Positions 1-8,547 of a stretch of 64,000 bases of DNA are shown here, one piece after another. The notes under the pieces were generated by a model. That model saw only the letters and a list, made by a program, of their open reading frames with translations, did no database searches and was not told the origin of the DNA. The stretch lies in assembly GCF_024435075.2 (NCBI RefSeq), contig NZ_JAMZEG020000001.1, positions 434,001-498,000 on the forward strand, read 5' to 3'. Within the stretch, counting starts at the first letter, position 1, and each line of letters starts with the position of its first letter. A program made the translations under genes and the position numbers. This DNA is from Marinomonas maritima (GTDB lineage Bacteria; Pseudomonadota; Gammaproteobacteria; Pseudomonadales; Marinomonadaceae).

Positions 1-1
1 G

Positions 2-715
2 GCGTTTATTGTGCTTTATCCATTTGGTTTTGCGAGTCTAATTGTTTTATTCATGGCGGCTAGTGTTGGACTGCTGACTCCTTCTGTTATTTCCTCCGCC
101 GATGAACCTTTGCCTAAAATTAGAGGGGCAGGGTTAGTGTTTGTCTTGGCGATATCACTGTTTCTTGTCAGCTTTGTATTGGATACGGGGCTGAGTGGTT
201 TGTTTGCAGGCTTTTATCAGGCAGGTGCGCTGGTTTTTGGTGGTGGCCATGTTGTTCTCCCCATGTTGTCAGCGTTTGTCTCAGATATCGTGTCTGATGC
301 GAATTTATTATTAGGCTATGCCGCCGCTCAGGCGGTTCCGGGCCCTATGTTTTCCATGGCCAGCTTTCTTGGGGCAGCAGCTGCGCCTGAAGGTGCTAAT
401 CTTTGGGTGTGGGCGGCGGTTGCGACAGTCGCGGTATTTCTATCGGGCTTGTTACTTATGTTGAGTGCTCAAAGTGTATGGCAGGGTTTGTCCCGCCATG
501 CGCGCTTTCGTTCTGCTGTGGGCAGCTTGAACGCAGCGGTAGTAGGCATATTAATAGCAGCTTTGTATTATCCTATTGGCACATCAAGTTTGGTGGGCTG
601 GTGGGATGTTGTTGTGGTGGGAATTGGATTTGCTTGGTTGAAGTACAAACGCCCACCCATCCTTCTTTTGATTAGTGCATTTGTCCTGCTTGGGCTCGCT
701 CGAAGTTATCTATAG
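2..715 (+). CDS. chrA: Chromate transporter ChrA family, C-terminal part (5' end outside window)
   Basis: The reading frame is open back to the first bases, so the gene starts upstream. Members of this family (CHR domain, usually two per protein) are inner-membrane transporters linked to chromate efflux. The visible part has about eight hydrophobic segments. The family signature FGGGHVVLPML is followed by AAQAVPGPMFSMASFLGA, which is typical of the second CHR half. It ends in a normal TAG. True substrate is uncertain, because many chromosomal ChrA homologues have no tested chromate phenotype. The next gene, yggX, lies about 130 bp downstream, so it is probably a separate unit. Confidence 0.85.
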   Translation, partial: AFIVLYPFGFASLIVLFMAASVGLLTPSVISSADEPLPKIRGAGLVFVLAISLFLVSFVLDTGLSGLFAGFYQAGALVFGGGHVVLPMLSAFVSDIVSDANLLLGYAAAQAVPGPMFSMASFLGAAAAPEGANLWVWAAVATVAVFLSGLLLMLSAQSVWQGLSRHARFRSAVGSLNAAVVGILIAALYYPIGTSSLVGWWDVVVVGIGFAWLKYKRPPILLLISAFVLLGLARSYL

Positions 716-846
716 TGTTTTTTAAAGACTGACTCCCTGTTTCTACAGAGGGGGTTGTTATCTTAGCTTATTCACATGAAGCCTTGAATTTTGCTGTGTT
801 AGCGCCATTATTCATCTCATACCCTATATGATGGCGAGTGATCCTT

Positions 847-1131
847 ATGGCGAATACTGTTTTTTGTAAAAAGTTCCAGAAAGAAATGGAAGCGTTAGAT
901 CGTGCGCCATTACCCGGTGCTAAAGGTCAGGAGATTTTACAAACCGTTTCTAAACAAGCGTGGCAAGAGTGGCAGTTGCTTCAAACCATGATGATCAATG
1001 AAAAGCAGCTAAATTTGATGCAACCTGAGTCACGTAAATACGTAATGGAACAGATGGAGAAGTTTTTTAATAATGAAGCAACCGAGAAACTGGCTGGTTA
1101 TGTTAGTCCGGATGACATTAAAGAGTTGTAA
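847..1131 (+). CDS. yggX: Oxidative-damage protection / Fe(II) trafficking protein YggX
   Basis: A 94-residue cytoplasmic protein matching YggX along its whole length: it begins MANTVFCKKFQKE (conserved Cys near residue 7), has the central WQEWQLLQTMMINEKQLN block, and ends with GY-SPDDIKEL. YggX proteins protect Fe-S enzymes from superoxide damage and influence iron trafficking. An upstream GTG at 838 is in frame, but the ATG at 847 gives the normal family N-terminus. In enterobacteria yggX sits beside mutY; here it stands alone, and a strong hairpin follows it. Confidence 0.93.
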   Translation: MANTVFCKKFQKEMEALDRAPLPGAKGQEILQTVSKQAWQEWQLLQTMMINEKQLNLMQPESRKYVMEQMEKFFNNEATEKLAGYVSPDDIKEL

Positions 1132-1168
1132 CCTACTTTAGTACGAATTTGCTTTTGCTAGTTTAAAT

Positions 1169-1219
1169 AAAGCGTCGCTTGTTGGCGTTATTTTACACAA
1201 CAACAAACGACGCTTTTTT
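1169..1219. terminator. Hairpin terminator between yggX and the FliL-like gene
   Basis: A 16-bp stem with one mismatch (AAAGCGTCGCTTGTTG at 1169-1184 with its partner at 1201-1216) is followed by a T run at 1214-1219. It lies between convergent genes and the A-rich left arm gives a T run on the other strand too, so it may serve both. Confidence 0.85.
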
Positions 1220-1241
1220 ATTGCTTCATCTATTGCTTGTT

Positions 1242-1667
1242 TTATTGAGTGACGAAGCTCGCAAATAAAATATCTTGGACCGGCGTTTTTCCTGTTTCTT
1301 CTTCCAAGGCTGTGTTAACTGCAATAGCAGCATCTGCGCGCGTTTTCTCACGTGCAATCGCACCAGTGACTTGTTCTGTGGTCCGAGAGCTAAGAAACAT
1401 GACTATGGCATCTCTGACCAGTGGCATGTTTGCTTCAATTAACTCTTTTTTGGTTTCATCCGTGCGAATGCTTATGCTGGTTTTAATGTATTTAAGTTGA
1501 GATTCATTGCCTACATGATTGACGACAAAATTAGGTTTTAACTCAACATAAGCCGGTATCGGTTTTTCACCTTCTTCTTCTGCATAGCTTATGCTGCTCA
1601 TAACGCTGCAAAGTAGTAGTAGCGCAAATGTGCGTGGCTTGTTAGATAGGGACATCATCAATGACAT
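1242..1667 (-). CDS. FliL-family protein (flagellar basal-body associated), orphan
   Basis: A 141-residue protein with an N-terminal signal or anchor (about residues 10-29, ending SYAEEEG). It then has a FliL-type periplasmic domain: AYVELKPNFVVN, a strand-rich middle, MPLVRDAIVMFLSSRT, and a C-terminal helix ending in VQDILFASFVTQ. FliL proteins surround the flagellar stator and affect motor output. No other flagellar gene is present, so this is a stand-alone paralogue of the kind seen in pseudomonads outside the main fli operon. A GAGAG stretch precedes the ATG at 1667; in-frame ATGs at 1658 and 1655 are alternatives. Its function apart from the flagellum is unknown. Confidence 0.8.
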   Translation of the reverse strand: MSLMMSLSNKPRTFALLLLCSVMSSISYAEEEGEKPIPAYVELKPNFVVNHVGNESQLKYIKTSISIRTDETKKELIEANMPLVRDAIVMFLSSRTTEQVTGAIAREKTRADAAIAVNTALEEETGKTPVQDILFASFVTQ

Positions 1668-1820
1668 GTTAGGCTCTCGTATTCATTCCAATTGACAGTA
1701 TACTAACTGGCATTAAAGCGTTGTGTCAGTAGGTATTTTGCACTTTTCTATTTTCCTGCTGTCTTAAGTTTTGTTATTCAATTAAAAATATCCATTTAGT
1801 CAGTTTAGGGATCTTCGTAT

Positions 1821-2327
1821 ATGTTTGCGTTTTTATCTGCTCGTCGTTTTCATGGTTTGGTGGCATTGACGGCTTTTGCCCTTTTGGCGGTGGCTTTTTA
1901 TATGGAATATCAAATGGCGCTTGAGCCTTGTCCTCTTTGTATGTTGCAGCGCATTTTCTTTTTCTCTATAGGGGTTGTGTCTTTGGCATCGGCCTTAACG
2001 TCCAGTCAAAAAGCGCGACAAGTATGTTCTTGGATTGTGGTGGTATTGTCTTTTTTTGGCGCGGCCTTGGCTGTGCGCCATTTGTATTTGCAAAGCCTTC
2101 CAACGGATGAGCTACCAGCGTGTTTACCAGGGCTGAGTTATATGTTTGACGTATTTCCATGGCAAGAAATTATGCAAGCCATGGTGATGGGAACGGGTGA
2201 ATGTGGTGACGTCGTTTGGACCTTTCTGGGTATTAGTATTCCCGGTTGGACCTTGGTGGCTTTTGTCGGCATGGCCTTCATAAATATTCTTATTGCGTTA
2301 CGTGCTATCAAAAGAACATTTATCTAA
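1821..2327 (+). CDS. dsbB: Disulfide bond formation protein DsbB
   Basis: Inner-membrane quinone reductase that reoxidises DsbA. The 168-residue sequence has four transmembrane segments and both redox-active pairs: C37-P-L-C40 in the first periplasmic loop, and C101 (PACLPGLSYMF) with C128 (TGECGDVVW) in the second. The C-terminal FLGISIPGWTL is also characteristic. Length matches the family. AGGGA lies 9-10 nt before the ATG. dsbA is not in the window. rsd begins about 100 bp downstream, so co-transcription is possible but unproven. Confidence 0.95.
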   Translation: MFAFLSARRFHGLVALTAFALLAVAFYMEYQMALEPCPLCMLQRIFFFSIGVVSLASALTSSQKARQVCSWIVVVLSFFGAALAVRHLYLQSLPTDELPACLPGLSYMFDVFPWQEIMQAMVMGTGECGDVVWTFLGISIPGWTLVAFVGMAFINILIALRAIKRTFI

Positions 2328-2430
2328 TAAAAGGTTACAAAACCCCTCAGGCGATTGTCTTGCAGGAGATTACGTATCGGAATATGCTTGAGATAAGCTA
2401 AGAATAATTAACACCTGATGGAGTTATCAT

Positions 2431-2901
2431 ATGTTAGAAAGTTGTAAAACAGCCCAAGAGCGATGGGGCGGAGTTCATGTGATTATTGATCGTTGGTTAG
2501 AGCAACGTCGTCAGCTAATAGAAATGTGGGTGTATTTACGTGATCGTGGGGAATTTACGCCGACGGACACGCCTAAGATTCTAAGCGTGTGTGAAATGCT
2601 GGTGGATTATGTTTCAGCGGGTCATTTTACTGTTTATGAGCAGCTCGCATTGGAGGCGAAGGAATTTGATGATGATGGAGCCTCTGTGCTGTTGCGCAAT
2701 TTATTGCCTCTTATTGATAGCTCAACAGAAGTGGCTGTTGAGTTTAACGACAAATATGACACGAAAGAGCATTGCAATGCTCAACTTGAGGCTTTGCCTT
2801 TTTCATTACAAGCGTTGACGCTGGTAATGGTTGAGCGGTTTCAATATGAGGATCAGTTAATTAAGGAATTACATGAAGCGCACAGTGAAAAAAGCGCTTA
2901 A
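2431..2901 (+). CDS. rsd: Anti-sigma-70 regulator Rsd/AlgQ
   Basis: A 156-residue helical cytoplasmic protein of the Rsd/AlgQ family, which binds RpoD and shifts RNA polymerase toward alternative sigma factors in stationary phase. Family hallmarks are visible: ERWGGVHVIIDRWLEQRRQLI near the N-terminus and LVDYVSAGHFTVYEQL around residues 55-70, followed by the amphipathic C-terminal helices. The ATG at 2431 has GGAG upstream. Its last 29 bases overlap the start of the WD40 lipoprotein gene in another frame, which suggests translational coupling. The neighbour dsbB upstream also occurs near algQ in pseudomonads. Confidence 0.92.
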   Translation: MLESCKTAQERWGGVHVIIDRWLEQRRQLIEMWVYLRDRGEFTPTDTPKILSVCEMLVDYVSAGHFTVYEQLALEAKEFDDDGASVLLRNLLPLIDSSTEVAVEFNDKYDTKEHCNAQLEALPFSLQALTLVMVERFQYEDQLIKELHEAHSEKSA

Positions 2902-3856
2902 GCTTAGCTTAACTATTTTCTGCTCTGCGGCGTTGTTGTCTTGCTCTGCTGAGGCGCCAGTTCGAACCGCTAAATACGCAGTTCAGGGTTTGTATTCTGC
3001 GGTGCTAAGCGACGATGGTTCATCAGCCTTGGTCGGCTCTATTCAGCATGGTGGTAGTTATTGGATAAATGCTGTCAATGAACGTCGTTTTAGCTGGAAT
3101 GACGCCCAAGGCGAATACTCATCATTCATTGGTGTTGATATTGATCCAAGTGGCCAATATGCCGCTACTGGTGGCTCCCGTACGTTAGTGTTATGGAATA
3201 CAACGACGGGGAAATCGGAAGGGTTTTGGACGACGCCAGGCGATGTTCAATCGGTGAAACTGACTCAAAACGGCGATTACGCCTTAATTGGGTTAAACGA
3301 TCAAACCGCGCGTTTCTTTGATGTTAAACGGGGTGGTATCAAACAGACGTTACGAACGGGATCCACAGTTCGTGCCGTTGATATTACACCGGATGGAGCG
3401 CTCGGTATCACAGGTGACGATTCCTCGAATGTGATTCTTTGGGATATGCAATCCGGTGAAAAAAAATACGAATGGCCGCTGAGTAATCGTATTGGCAGTG
3501 TGGCATTGTCGGCTAATGGTAAATACGCGTTCGGTGCAGCCAAGTTAGGTAATGCAAAAATTTGGTCGACTAGAACAGGCAAAGAATTAACCGTTCTTGA
3601 TACTGGTGCATTGAAATACCGTAATATCACGATTAGCCAAGCTGTTTTCTCTCAAGACGATAGATCCATTCTTATTGGTGAAGTGAATAGCAATGTTTCC
3701 CTCGTTCAGGTGAGTACCGGCATTGTTCAAAAAGAGTGGACACTTTATACCCCGAAAGGACGACCTTCCGGTGCCAGTGTTATTGCCTTGGCATTTGGGG
3801 CAGACAGTCGCTATTACGCCATTGGTAGTAATGGCTATCTAAACGTACTGGAATAA
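2873..3856 (+). CDS. WD40-repeat lipoprotein
   Basis: A 327-residue predicted lipoprotein. A basic N-terminus and hydrophobic core lead to the lipobox LLSC with lipidated Cys24. After that there are about six beta-propeller repeats of WD40 type, with recurring units such as DIDPSGQYAATGG..LVLWNTTTG, DITPDGALGITGDDSS..ILWDMQSG and ALSANGKYAFGAAKLG..KIWSTRTG. WD40 propellers are protein-interaction scaffolds; no catalytic motif is seen. The ATG at 2873 has AAGGA 7 nt upstream and lies inside the 3' end of rsd, so its synthesis is likely coupled to Rsd. Function is not known. Confidence 0.85.
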   Translation: MKRTVKKALKLSLTIFCSAALLSCSAEAPVRTAKYAVQGLYSAVLSDDGSSALVGSIQHGGSYWINAVNERRFSWNDAQGEYSSFIGVDIDPSGQYAATGGSRTLVLWNTTTGKSEGFWTTPGDVQSVKLTQNGDYALIGLNDQTARFFDVKRGGIKQTLRTGSTVRAVDITPDGALGITGDDSSNVILWDMQSGEKKYEWPLSNRIGSVALSANGKYAFGAAKLGNAKIWSTRTGKELTVLDTGALKYRNITISQAVFSQDDRSILIGEVNSNVSLVQVSTGIVQKEWTLYTPKGRPSGASVIALAFGADSRYYAIGSNGYLNVLE

Positions 3857-3859
3857 TTG

Positions 3860-4336
3860 ATGTCAAATCGAGACACTGAATCCGCTGTTCGCTCTTCAGT
3901 AAACAACTTAGAAAGTTACAAGTCAGAAAATCATAAGCCTTTGACACCAGCGCTTTCCAACTGGGCGGCTCTTTTTTCGATCCAAGCATGTATCTCGGTT
4001 GCTGCTGGTGCGTTCGGTGCGCACGCCCTTAGTCGTATCCTTGATGCTAACGCACTTGGCTGGTGGCATACTGGCAGCCAATACCTTATGTACCATGCGC
4101 TTGCGGGTCTTATTGTCGTTGCCTTGTCTTCTTATTTACCGTCTTGCAAAAACATATTGGCTCTTTTTTTTATAGGCAATATGGTGTTTTCAGGCAGTTT
4201 GTATGTCATGGCATTAACAGGCTATACGCTTTTAGGCGCTGTGACGCCGATAGGTGGTTTATGTTATCTCGTTGCTTGGGGTTGTTTGGCTTGGCAGTTA
4301 TGGCGATCAACGGCATCTAAAGCGACATCAGACTAG
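3860..4336 (+). CDS. DUF423 family inner-membrane protein
   Basis: A 158-residue protein with four predicted transmembrane helices and the DUF423 (YgdD/YwdK) signatures GAFGAHAL, WHTGSQYLMYHALAGL, GNMVFSGSLYVMALTG and LGAVTPIGGLCYLVAWG. The role of this widespread family is not established. A roughly 35-residue hydrophilic N-terminal extension precedes the first helix. The ATG at 3860 follows the WD40 gene stop by 3 bp and has no strong ribosome-binding site, which is consistent with translational coupling. A TTG directly upstream is in frame but unlikely. Confidence 0.88.
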   Translation: MSNRDTESAVRSSVNNLESYKSENHKPLTPALSNWAALFSIQACISVAAGAFGAHALSRILDANALGWWHTGSQYLMYHALAGLIVVALSSYLPSCKNILALFFIGNMVFSGSLYVMALTGYTLLGAVTPIGGLCYLVAWGCLAWQLWRSTASKATSD

Positions 4337-4501
4337 GCTGCATCGAAAACAAGAAGCAAAGCGGGACAGAATATTGTTTTTCGGGTAGGATACGTGCCCG
4401 CCAGATCACCATAAAACCATGGTCGATCAATAACCGAATTGAGCCTAATGGACTTAACCGTTAGCTTCTTTACTATAGAACACATTAAGCGATTTGAAAC
4501 C

Positions 4502-5218
4502 ATGCAAGAGCAAAACACAGGCAGTCAAGAACCCATTAAAAAACGCACCATTCGTAGCTTTGTTGTACGTGGCGGACGAATGACGGAAGGTCAACAGAAA
4601 AACTACGATGCAAACTGGGCCGTGTATGGTTTAAATCTTGCTGATGGTCGAATTGACTATGCGGTTGTGTTTGGTCGTGAATCAGACGTGGTGCTTGAAG
4701 TCGGCTTTGGTATGGGTGCGTCGTTGGTTGAAATGGCGAAAAATGCACCAGAGAAAGACTTTATCGGTATTGAAGTGCATCCGCCAGGTGTTGCTAAACT
4801 GATGATGTTAGCAAAAGAAGAAGGCATTACTAATTTACGTGTGTATTGTGATGACGCTATAGAAGTCATGGCGAACTGTTTACCACAGAACACCGCGAGT
4901 GCTTTCCAATTATTTTTCCCCGATCCTTGGCATAAAAAGAAGCACAATAAGCGTCGTATTGTTCAGCCTTTATTTGCCCAACAAGTGGCAAATGTATTAA
5001 AGGATGGAGGTCATTTTCACATGGCAACAGATTGGCGGCCTTATGCGGAGCATATGATGGGAGTGATGGAGGTACAGGAGGGTTACCAGAATGCTGCAGG
5101 GAAAGGCTTGTATCATCCGCGGCCAGAGTGGCGTCCACTGACTAAATTTGAACAACGCGGTGAGCGTTTAGGACACGGTGTTTGGGATTTGATTTATACA
5201 TCTAATAGTATTGGCTAA
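4502..5218 (+). CDS. trmB: tRNA (guanine-N7-)-methyltransferase TrmB
   Basis: SAM-dependent enzyme that makes m7G46 in tRNA variable loops. The 238-residue protein has the TrmB blocks in order: TIRSFVVRGGRMTEGQ, the SAM motif EVGFGMGASLVEMA, GIEVHPPGV, the catalytic-region LFFPDPWHKKKHNKRR, FHMATDWRPYAEHM and TKFEQRGERLGHGVWDL. The ATG at 4502 places the conserved RSFV block at the usual distance; in-frame starts at 4439 (TTG) and 4448 (ATG) would add residues that the family lacks. A short hairpin (CCCTA-TAGGG near 5230-5243) follows but has a weak T run. Confidence 0.95.
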   Translation: MQEQNTGSQEPIKKRTIRSFVVRGGRMTEGQQKNYDANWAVYGLNLADGRIDYAVVFGRESDVVLEVGFGMGASLVEMAKNAPEKDFIGIEVHPPGVAKLMMLAKEEGITNLRVYCDDAIEVMANCLPQNTASAFQLFFPDPWHKKKHNKRRIVQPLFAQQVANVLKDGGHFHMATDWRPYAEHMMGVMEVQEGYQNAAGKGLYHPRPEWRPLTKFEQRGERLGHGVWDLIYTSNSIG

Positions 5219-5280
5219 ATATCTAGCTCTACCCTAAATAGGGTTTATTAAAAGAAATTTTATCTTGTTAAGAGAGGCGA

Positions 5281-6429
5281 GTGGTGACAAAAGGTCAATT
5301 ATCCCCAGATCAATTTGAACAAAAATCTGTATTAGAAAAATATCAATTTGATCATCAAGACGATGAAATTGATTTAAAAGAACTTGTTGTTGCACTTTGG
5401 CAGGGTAAAATTACAATTATTGCCGTGACGGTTATTTGTGCTGCCATTGCTATTGCTTATGCATTGTTAGTGAAAGAAAAATGGACTACCGAAACCGTAG
5501 TAACAGCGCCACAAATCAGTGATTATTCGGCTTATCAAAAAATGGTGAATAATTTCCAGCCAGTATTTGATATTTATCAAGGAGATGGTGCTTTGTTGGT
5601 TAGTAATAAGCTGGATGGCTTTCTTCTTTCTAAAAATTTGTTCCAAATTTTCATACAACAATACCAGTCTAGAGCCAATAAAAAAGCATACATCTCTTCG
5701 TCTTCTGATTTTCAAGCAGAATTGACGGTTTTGCAAAAAGATATGAAAGAAGAAGACTATAAAAATGCTGAAGCCAAATTGTATGGTGAGTGGTATCAAA
5801 AATTGACTGAAAATGTAGCTACCACTAAAAGTGGTATTGAATCATATACTTTGCAAGGCATACAGCACACTGCTGAAAAGAGCTTCGGCTTTTTAAATGG
5901 GTATGTTGGGTACATCGAAATGAAAGCTCAGAATATCGCGCTTGCTAATTTGAAGTCAGCGGTTGAGGGTAAGCACAGTGAATTAGGTCAACAAAAAGCC
6001 TTGTTGGTAGATCAGGCAAAAAGCCGATTGAAAAGTGAGCAAGAGCTGGCAAAATATGCTTTGAAAATTGCTCAGGCGGCTGGTGTGAGCCAGCCTCAGC
6101 AAAATTTAGGGAATCAAGAGTTATTTGTAATTAATATTGGTTCAAATGCGTTAGAAGCTAAAGTGAAAGTCTTAGACAGCCTTAGTCTTAATCAGCTTAA
6201 TATTATAGATCCGAGACTGCAGGTAGTTGACTCAAAGCTAAATTTATTGGGGTCTTTGAAAATAGACTCCACGGTTTCCTTTCAAACGTTTCGATATATT
6301 GAATCGCCAGAAAAGCCCCTTGGTCGTACATCGCCTAAACGGTCTCTAATTGCTATTTTAGGTGCTTTGTTGGGTGGAATGCTAGGTTGCTTCTTGGTGT
6401 TGATTAGATTTGCGCTTCGAGAAAAATAA
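5281..6429 (+). CDS. Wzz-type polysaccharide chain-length regulator
   Basis: A 382-residue inner-membrane co-polymerase homologue. An N-terminal DEIDLKELVVALWQGK block precedes transmembrane segment 1 (about residues 44-62). A long periplasmic domain with predicted coiled coil follows, and then the Wzz signature ESPEKPLGRTSPKR and transmembrane segment 2 (about 356-376). Such proteins set the modal length of O-antigen or related polymers. It has none of the usual polymer gene neighbours and no kinase domain. Start is GTG at 5281 with AGAGAGG just upstream; GTG at 5284 is equally possible. The DNA is AT-rich compared with trmB. The IS remnant lies between it and a hairpin that may have been its terminator. 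Confidence 0.87.
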   Translation: MVTKGQLSPDQFEQKSVLEKYQFDHQDDEIDLKELVVALWQGKITIIAVTVICAAIAIAYALLVKEKWTTETVVTAPQISDYSAYQKMVNNFQPVFDIYQGDGALLVSNKLDGFLLSKNLFQIFIQQYQSRANKKAYISSSSDFQAELTVLQKDMKEEDYKNAEAKLYGEWYQKLTENVATTKSGIESYTLQGIQHTAEKSFGFLNGYVGYIEMKAQNIALANLKSAVEGKHSELGQQKALLVDQAKSRLKSEQELAKYALKIAQAAGVSQPQQNLGNQELFVINIGSNALEAKVKVLDSLSLNQLNIIDPRLQVVDSKLNLLGSLKIDSTVSFQTFRYIESPEKPLGRTSPKRSLIAILGALLGGMLGCFLVLIRFALREK

Positions 6430-6473
6430 TAGGCGTTTTAAATTAAAGTCCTAGCAAGTACTTGTTCGTATGG

Positions 6474-7190
6474 TTAAGTGAACAGTCCAAGTTGTAAGTT
6501 TCTTTTATTATAATAATAAAAAGGCGCATTCCTATCTTCGATTCTGGCTTGGCGGCTGCCATCACGATCACGTTGGAAGTAATAAAAGTAAACGCACATC
6601 GCTCGCTCGTTGATCATGTGATGCCGCCGCATGACTCGCCTCTCGACGTACAATGTTGTAGGCAAGCAACATCTCCCACATTTCTTGGTAGATTAGATCG
6701 ACTTTCTTACTGCGCAACGTAATGGCGTTGTTGAGCATGGAAGATTTGATGTCACGAACTCCTAGTTCAATTTCCCAGCGCTGATGGTACAGCAGAGCAA
6801 TTTTATCAGCTGGGTAGTCGCTGATAGGAAGTGATGTCAGTACCGTCTTGGCTTTACCTTGAACGTCATAGGTTATAGCTCGTACATCCCAATATTTGGG
6901 CAGATTAGAGTCCTTCTTGCGTGCTTGTAGGGAGACTTTCATACGCCATCGCCATATTCTTCAATGACCTCATACACAGTGTTACTGCGTTTGGGGATTA
7001 ACCAATGTCGTTCATTTCCCCATTCATCAATGCATGCATGAGATTGGCACTCCAAAAATTTCGGTCTAAGAGTGTAATACTGCGATCTGGAATCTTATCT
7101 AACATGACTTCTGCTAATATGGCGTTTCAGCTTTCCGATAAACGCCTATCTGAGCATCAAAAATAACGTGGGAATGAGTATTAATCAGAG
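6474..7190 (-). pseudogene. IS4-family transposase remnant, several frameshifts
   Basis: Read on the minus strand from about 7190 down, the DNA encodes pieces of one IS4-type transposase in alternating frames: INTHSHVIFDAQIGVYRKAE, then ILAEVMLDKIPDRSITLLDRNFWSA, then NERHWLIPKRSNTVYEVIEEYGDG, then SLQARKKD with KTVLTSLP and ALLYHQRWEIELGVRDIKSSML. DRNFWSA covers the region of the second catalytic Asp, and YHQRWEIELGVRDIKS is the Y-(2)-R-(3)-E-(6)-K signature. At least three frameshifts separate these blocks, the N-terminal third is missing, and the C-terminus is scrambled. The element cannot produce transposase. Confidence 0.88.
6475..6484. repeat. 10-bp direct repeat, left copy (possible target-site duplication)
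   Basis: AAGTGAACAG occurs here and again, in the same orientation, at 7255-7264, bracketing the IS4 remnant. IS4-family elements make duplications of about this length. No clear terminal inverted repeats are visible just inside the two copies, so the assignment is tentative. Confidence 0.45.
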
Positions 7191-7254
7191 CAAAAAATCC
7201 GATAAAGAAAGCTTAATCGGATTTTCTGAGGCTATTCAATTAAATTTAACCCTG

Positions 7255-7264
7255 AAGTGAACAG
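7255..7264. repeat. 10-bp direct repeat, right copy (possible target-site duplication)
   Basis: Exact copy of AAGTGAACAG at 6475-6484, immediately before the hairpin terminator. If it is a target duplication, the ancestral order was Wzz gene, this site, then the terminator. Confidence 0.45.
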
Positions 7265-7268
7265 CGTT

Positions 7269-7293
7269 AGGCTCACTGAGAGCCTCTTTTTTT
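7269..7293 (+). terminator. Rho-independent terminator, probably of the Wzz gene
   Basis: Perfect 6-bp stem AGGCTC/GAGCCT (7269-7274, 7280-7285) with a 5-nt loop and a run of seven T residues on the plus strand. The nearest upstream plus-strand gene is the Wzz homologue, now about 840 bp away because of the IS remnant. Confidence 0.8.
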
Positions 7294-7298
7294 GTTTC

Positions 7299-8402
7299 TT
7301 ATTTATTATTCCCCTTGTTTTCCCGGTGCTTCATTTGTTCACGAAATACTTTTTTACTGAACGTTTTCTGGTGTTGTTTTTGTGCGTATGCCCCCTGTGC
7401 TGAGCGAGCATTATAGGCGTCTTCTTTGAGCAGTTTTTGGTAATTCTGCCAATGATATAAGGGCAATATACCACTTTCTAAGGCTTGTAATACTTGACAA
7501 CTAGGTTCGGTTTGATGGGTGCAGTTCGTAAACTTACATTCCTTGGCTAGCCGAATAATGTCGTCAAAAGTTTGCTCTATGCCTTCTTGTGCATTGAGTA
7601 ATTTCAACTCACGAATGCCGGGAGTATCAATAAAAAGAACGCCTTGTTCGTTGATTATCAACTGTCTTGAGGTGGTTGTGTGTTTCCCTTTATCGTCGTC
7701 TTCACGTATTTCACTAACAGATTGAATATCGCTTTGTTTTTTCTGAGCATGAGTGAAAAGTGCGTTGACTAAAGAAGACTTTCCTACACCAGAAGACCCA
7801 ACCATCGCGATAGTGGCCGTGGGTATCAGAAAATGAGAAAGCGATGATAGTGAGTCTGGCTTTAACACCGAAACCCCCGCAAGGTTATGCACGGATAAAG
7901 AACGGATTTGATCTAGAAAACCGTCAACATCGTCCGTCAAATCGATCTTATTAAGCACAATAACAGGTTCTATCTGACATTCGTAAGCCATGGCAAGATA
8001 GCGCTCTAATCGCTTAATATTAAAGTCGCTGTTTGCACTGGTGACGATGAACAGATAATCCAAATTGGCTGCCATCAGCTGACGTTTATGGTTACTTAAG
8101 CGCTCTAACTGGTTCTTGGCCTCAAGTACTTTAAGAATACGAAAGTGCTCGTTAGTACGCTCAGTAATAACCCAATCACCCACGCAAAAAAAATCGCTCA
8201 CAGGCTGAAAACACTCTGGGCAGAGTAGCTCGACTTCTCCTTCAGGCCAATTGCTGCCTAATCCTTTGATCACTGATCGATGTATGGCACTGATACGAAA
8301 GATCAATAATTCATTTGATTGTAGTTTTTCAAATGTTTGCGTGTCTGTCTGTTGCAAAAAGAAGTGATTCCAACCTAAAGGCTGTAATGTAGAAATATTC
8401 AA
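7299..8402 (-). CDS. rsgA: Ribosome small-subunit-dependent GTPase RsgA
   Basis: Circularly permuted GTPase that acts in late 30S ribosome maturation. The 367-residue protein has an N-terminal OB-type domain. The GTPase motifs come in permuted order: G4 VLNKIDL, then G1 GSSGVGKSSL, G2 with KGKHTT, and G3 DTPGIREL. A C-terminal zinc-binding domain follows (CKFTNCTH-x5-C). I chose the TTG at 8402 (N-terminus LNISTLQPLGW) because GGAG lies 8 nt before it; an in-frame TTG at 8429 has no good site. This is the longer variant with a lysine- and glutamine-rich tail, which may be a second RsgA paralogue in this genome. Confidence 0.93.
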   Translation of the reverse strand: MNISTLQPLGWNHFFLQQTDTQTFEKLQSNELLIFRISAIHRSVIKGLGSNWPEGEVELLCPECFQPVSDFFCVGDWVITERTNEHFRILKVLEAKNQLERLSNHKRQLMAANLDYLFIVTSANSDFNIKRLERYLAMAYECQIEPVIVLNKIDLTDDVDGFLDQIRSLSVHNLAGVSVLKPDSLSSLSHFLIPTATIAMVGSSGVGKSSLVNALFTHAQKKQSDIQSVSEIREDDDKGKHTTTSRQLIINEQGVLFIDTPGIRELKLLNAQEGIEQTFDDIIRLAKECKFTNCTHQTEPSCQVLQALESGILPLYHWQNYQKLLKEDAYNARSAQGAYAQKQHQKTFSKKVFREQMKHRENKGNNK

Positions 8403-8547
8403 TGTTTTAGCTCCGGCTAAAAAGAACAAAAATTAGTTGGATAAAACTAAAAACGCCGGATAAGACAAAGCAAAGAAAGACGCCCAAAATGGGGCCTTAA
8501 AAGAGAGGAGGTTATAGAAAAGTGCTAATGAAAGTATTAACGCAGTT

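Noticed and set aside
5229..5243. Short hairpin after trmB as terminator
   Set aside because: Five to six base pairs with no T run; too weak to call.
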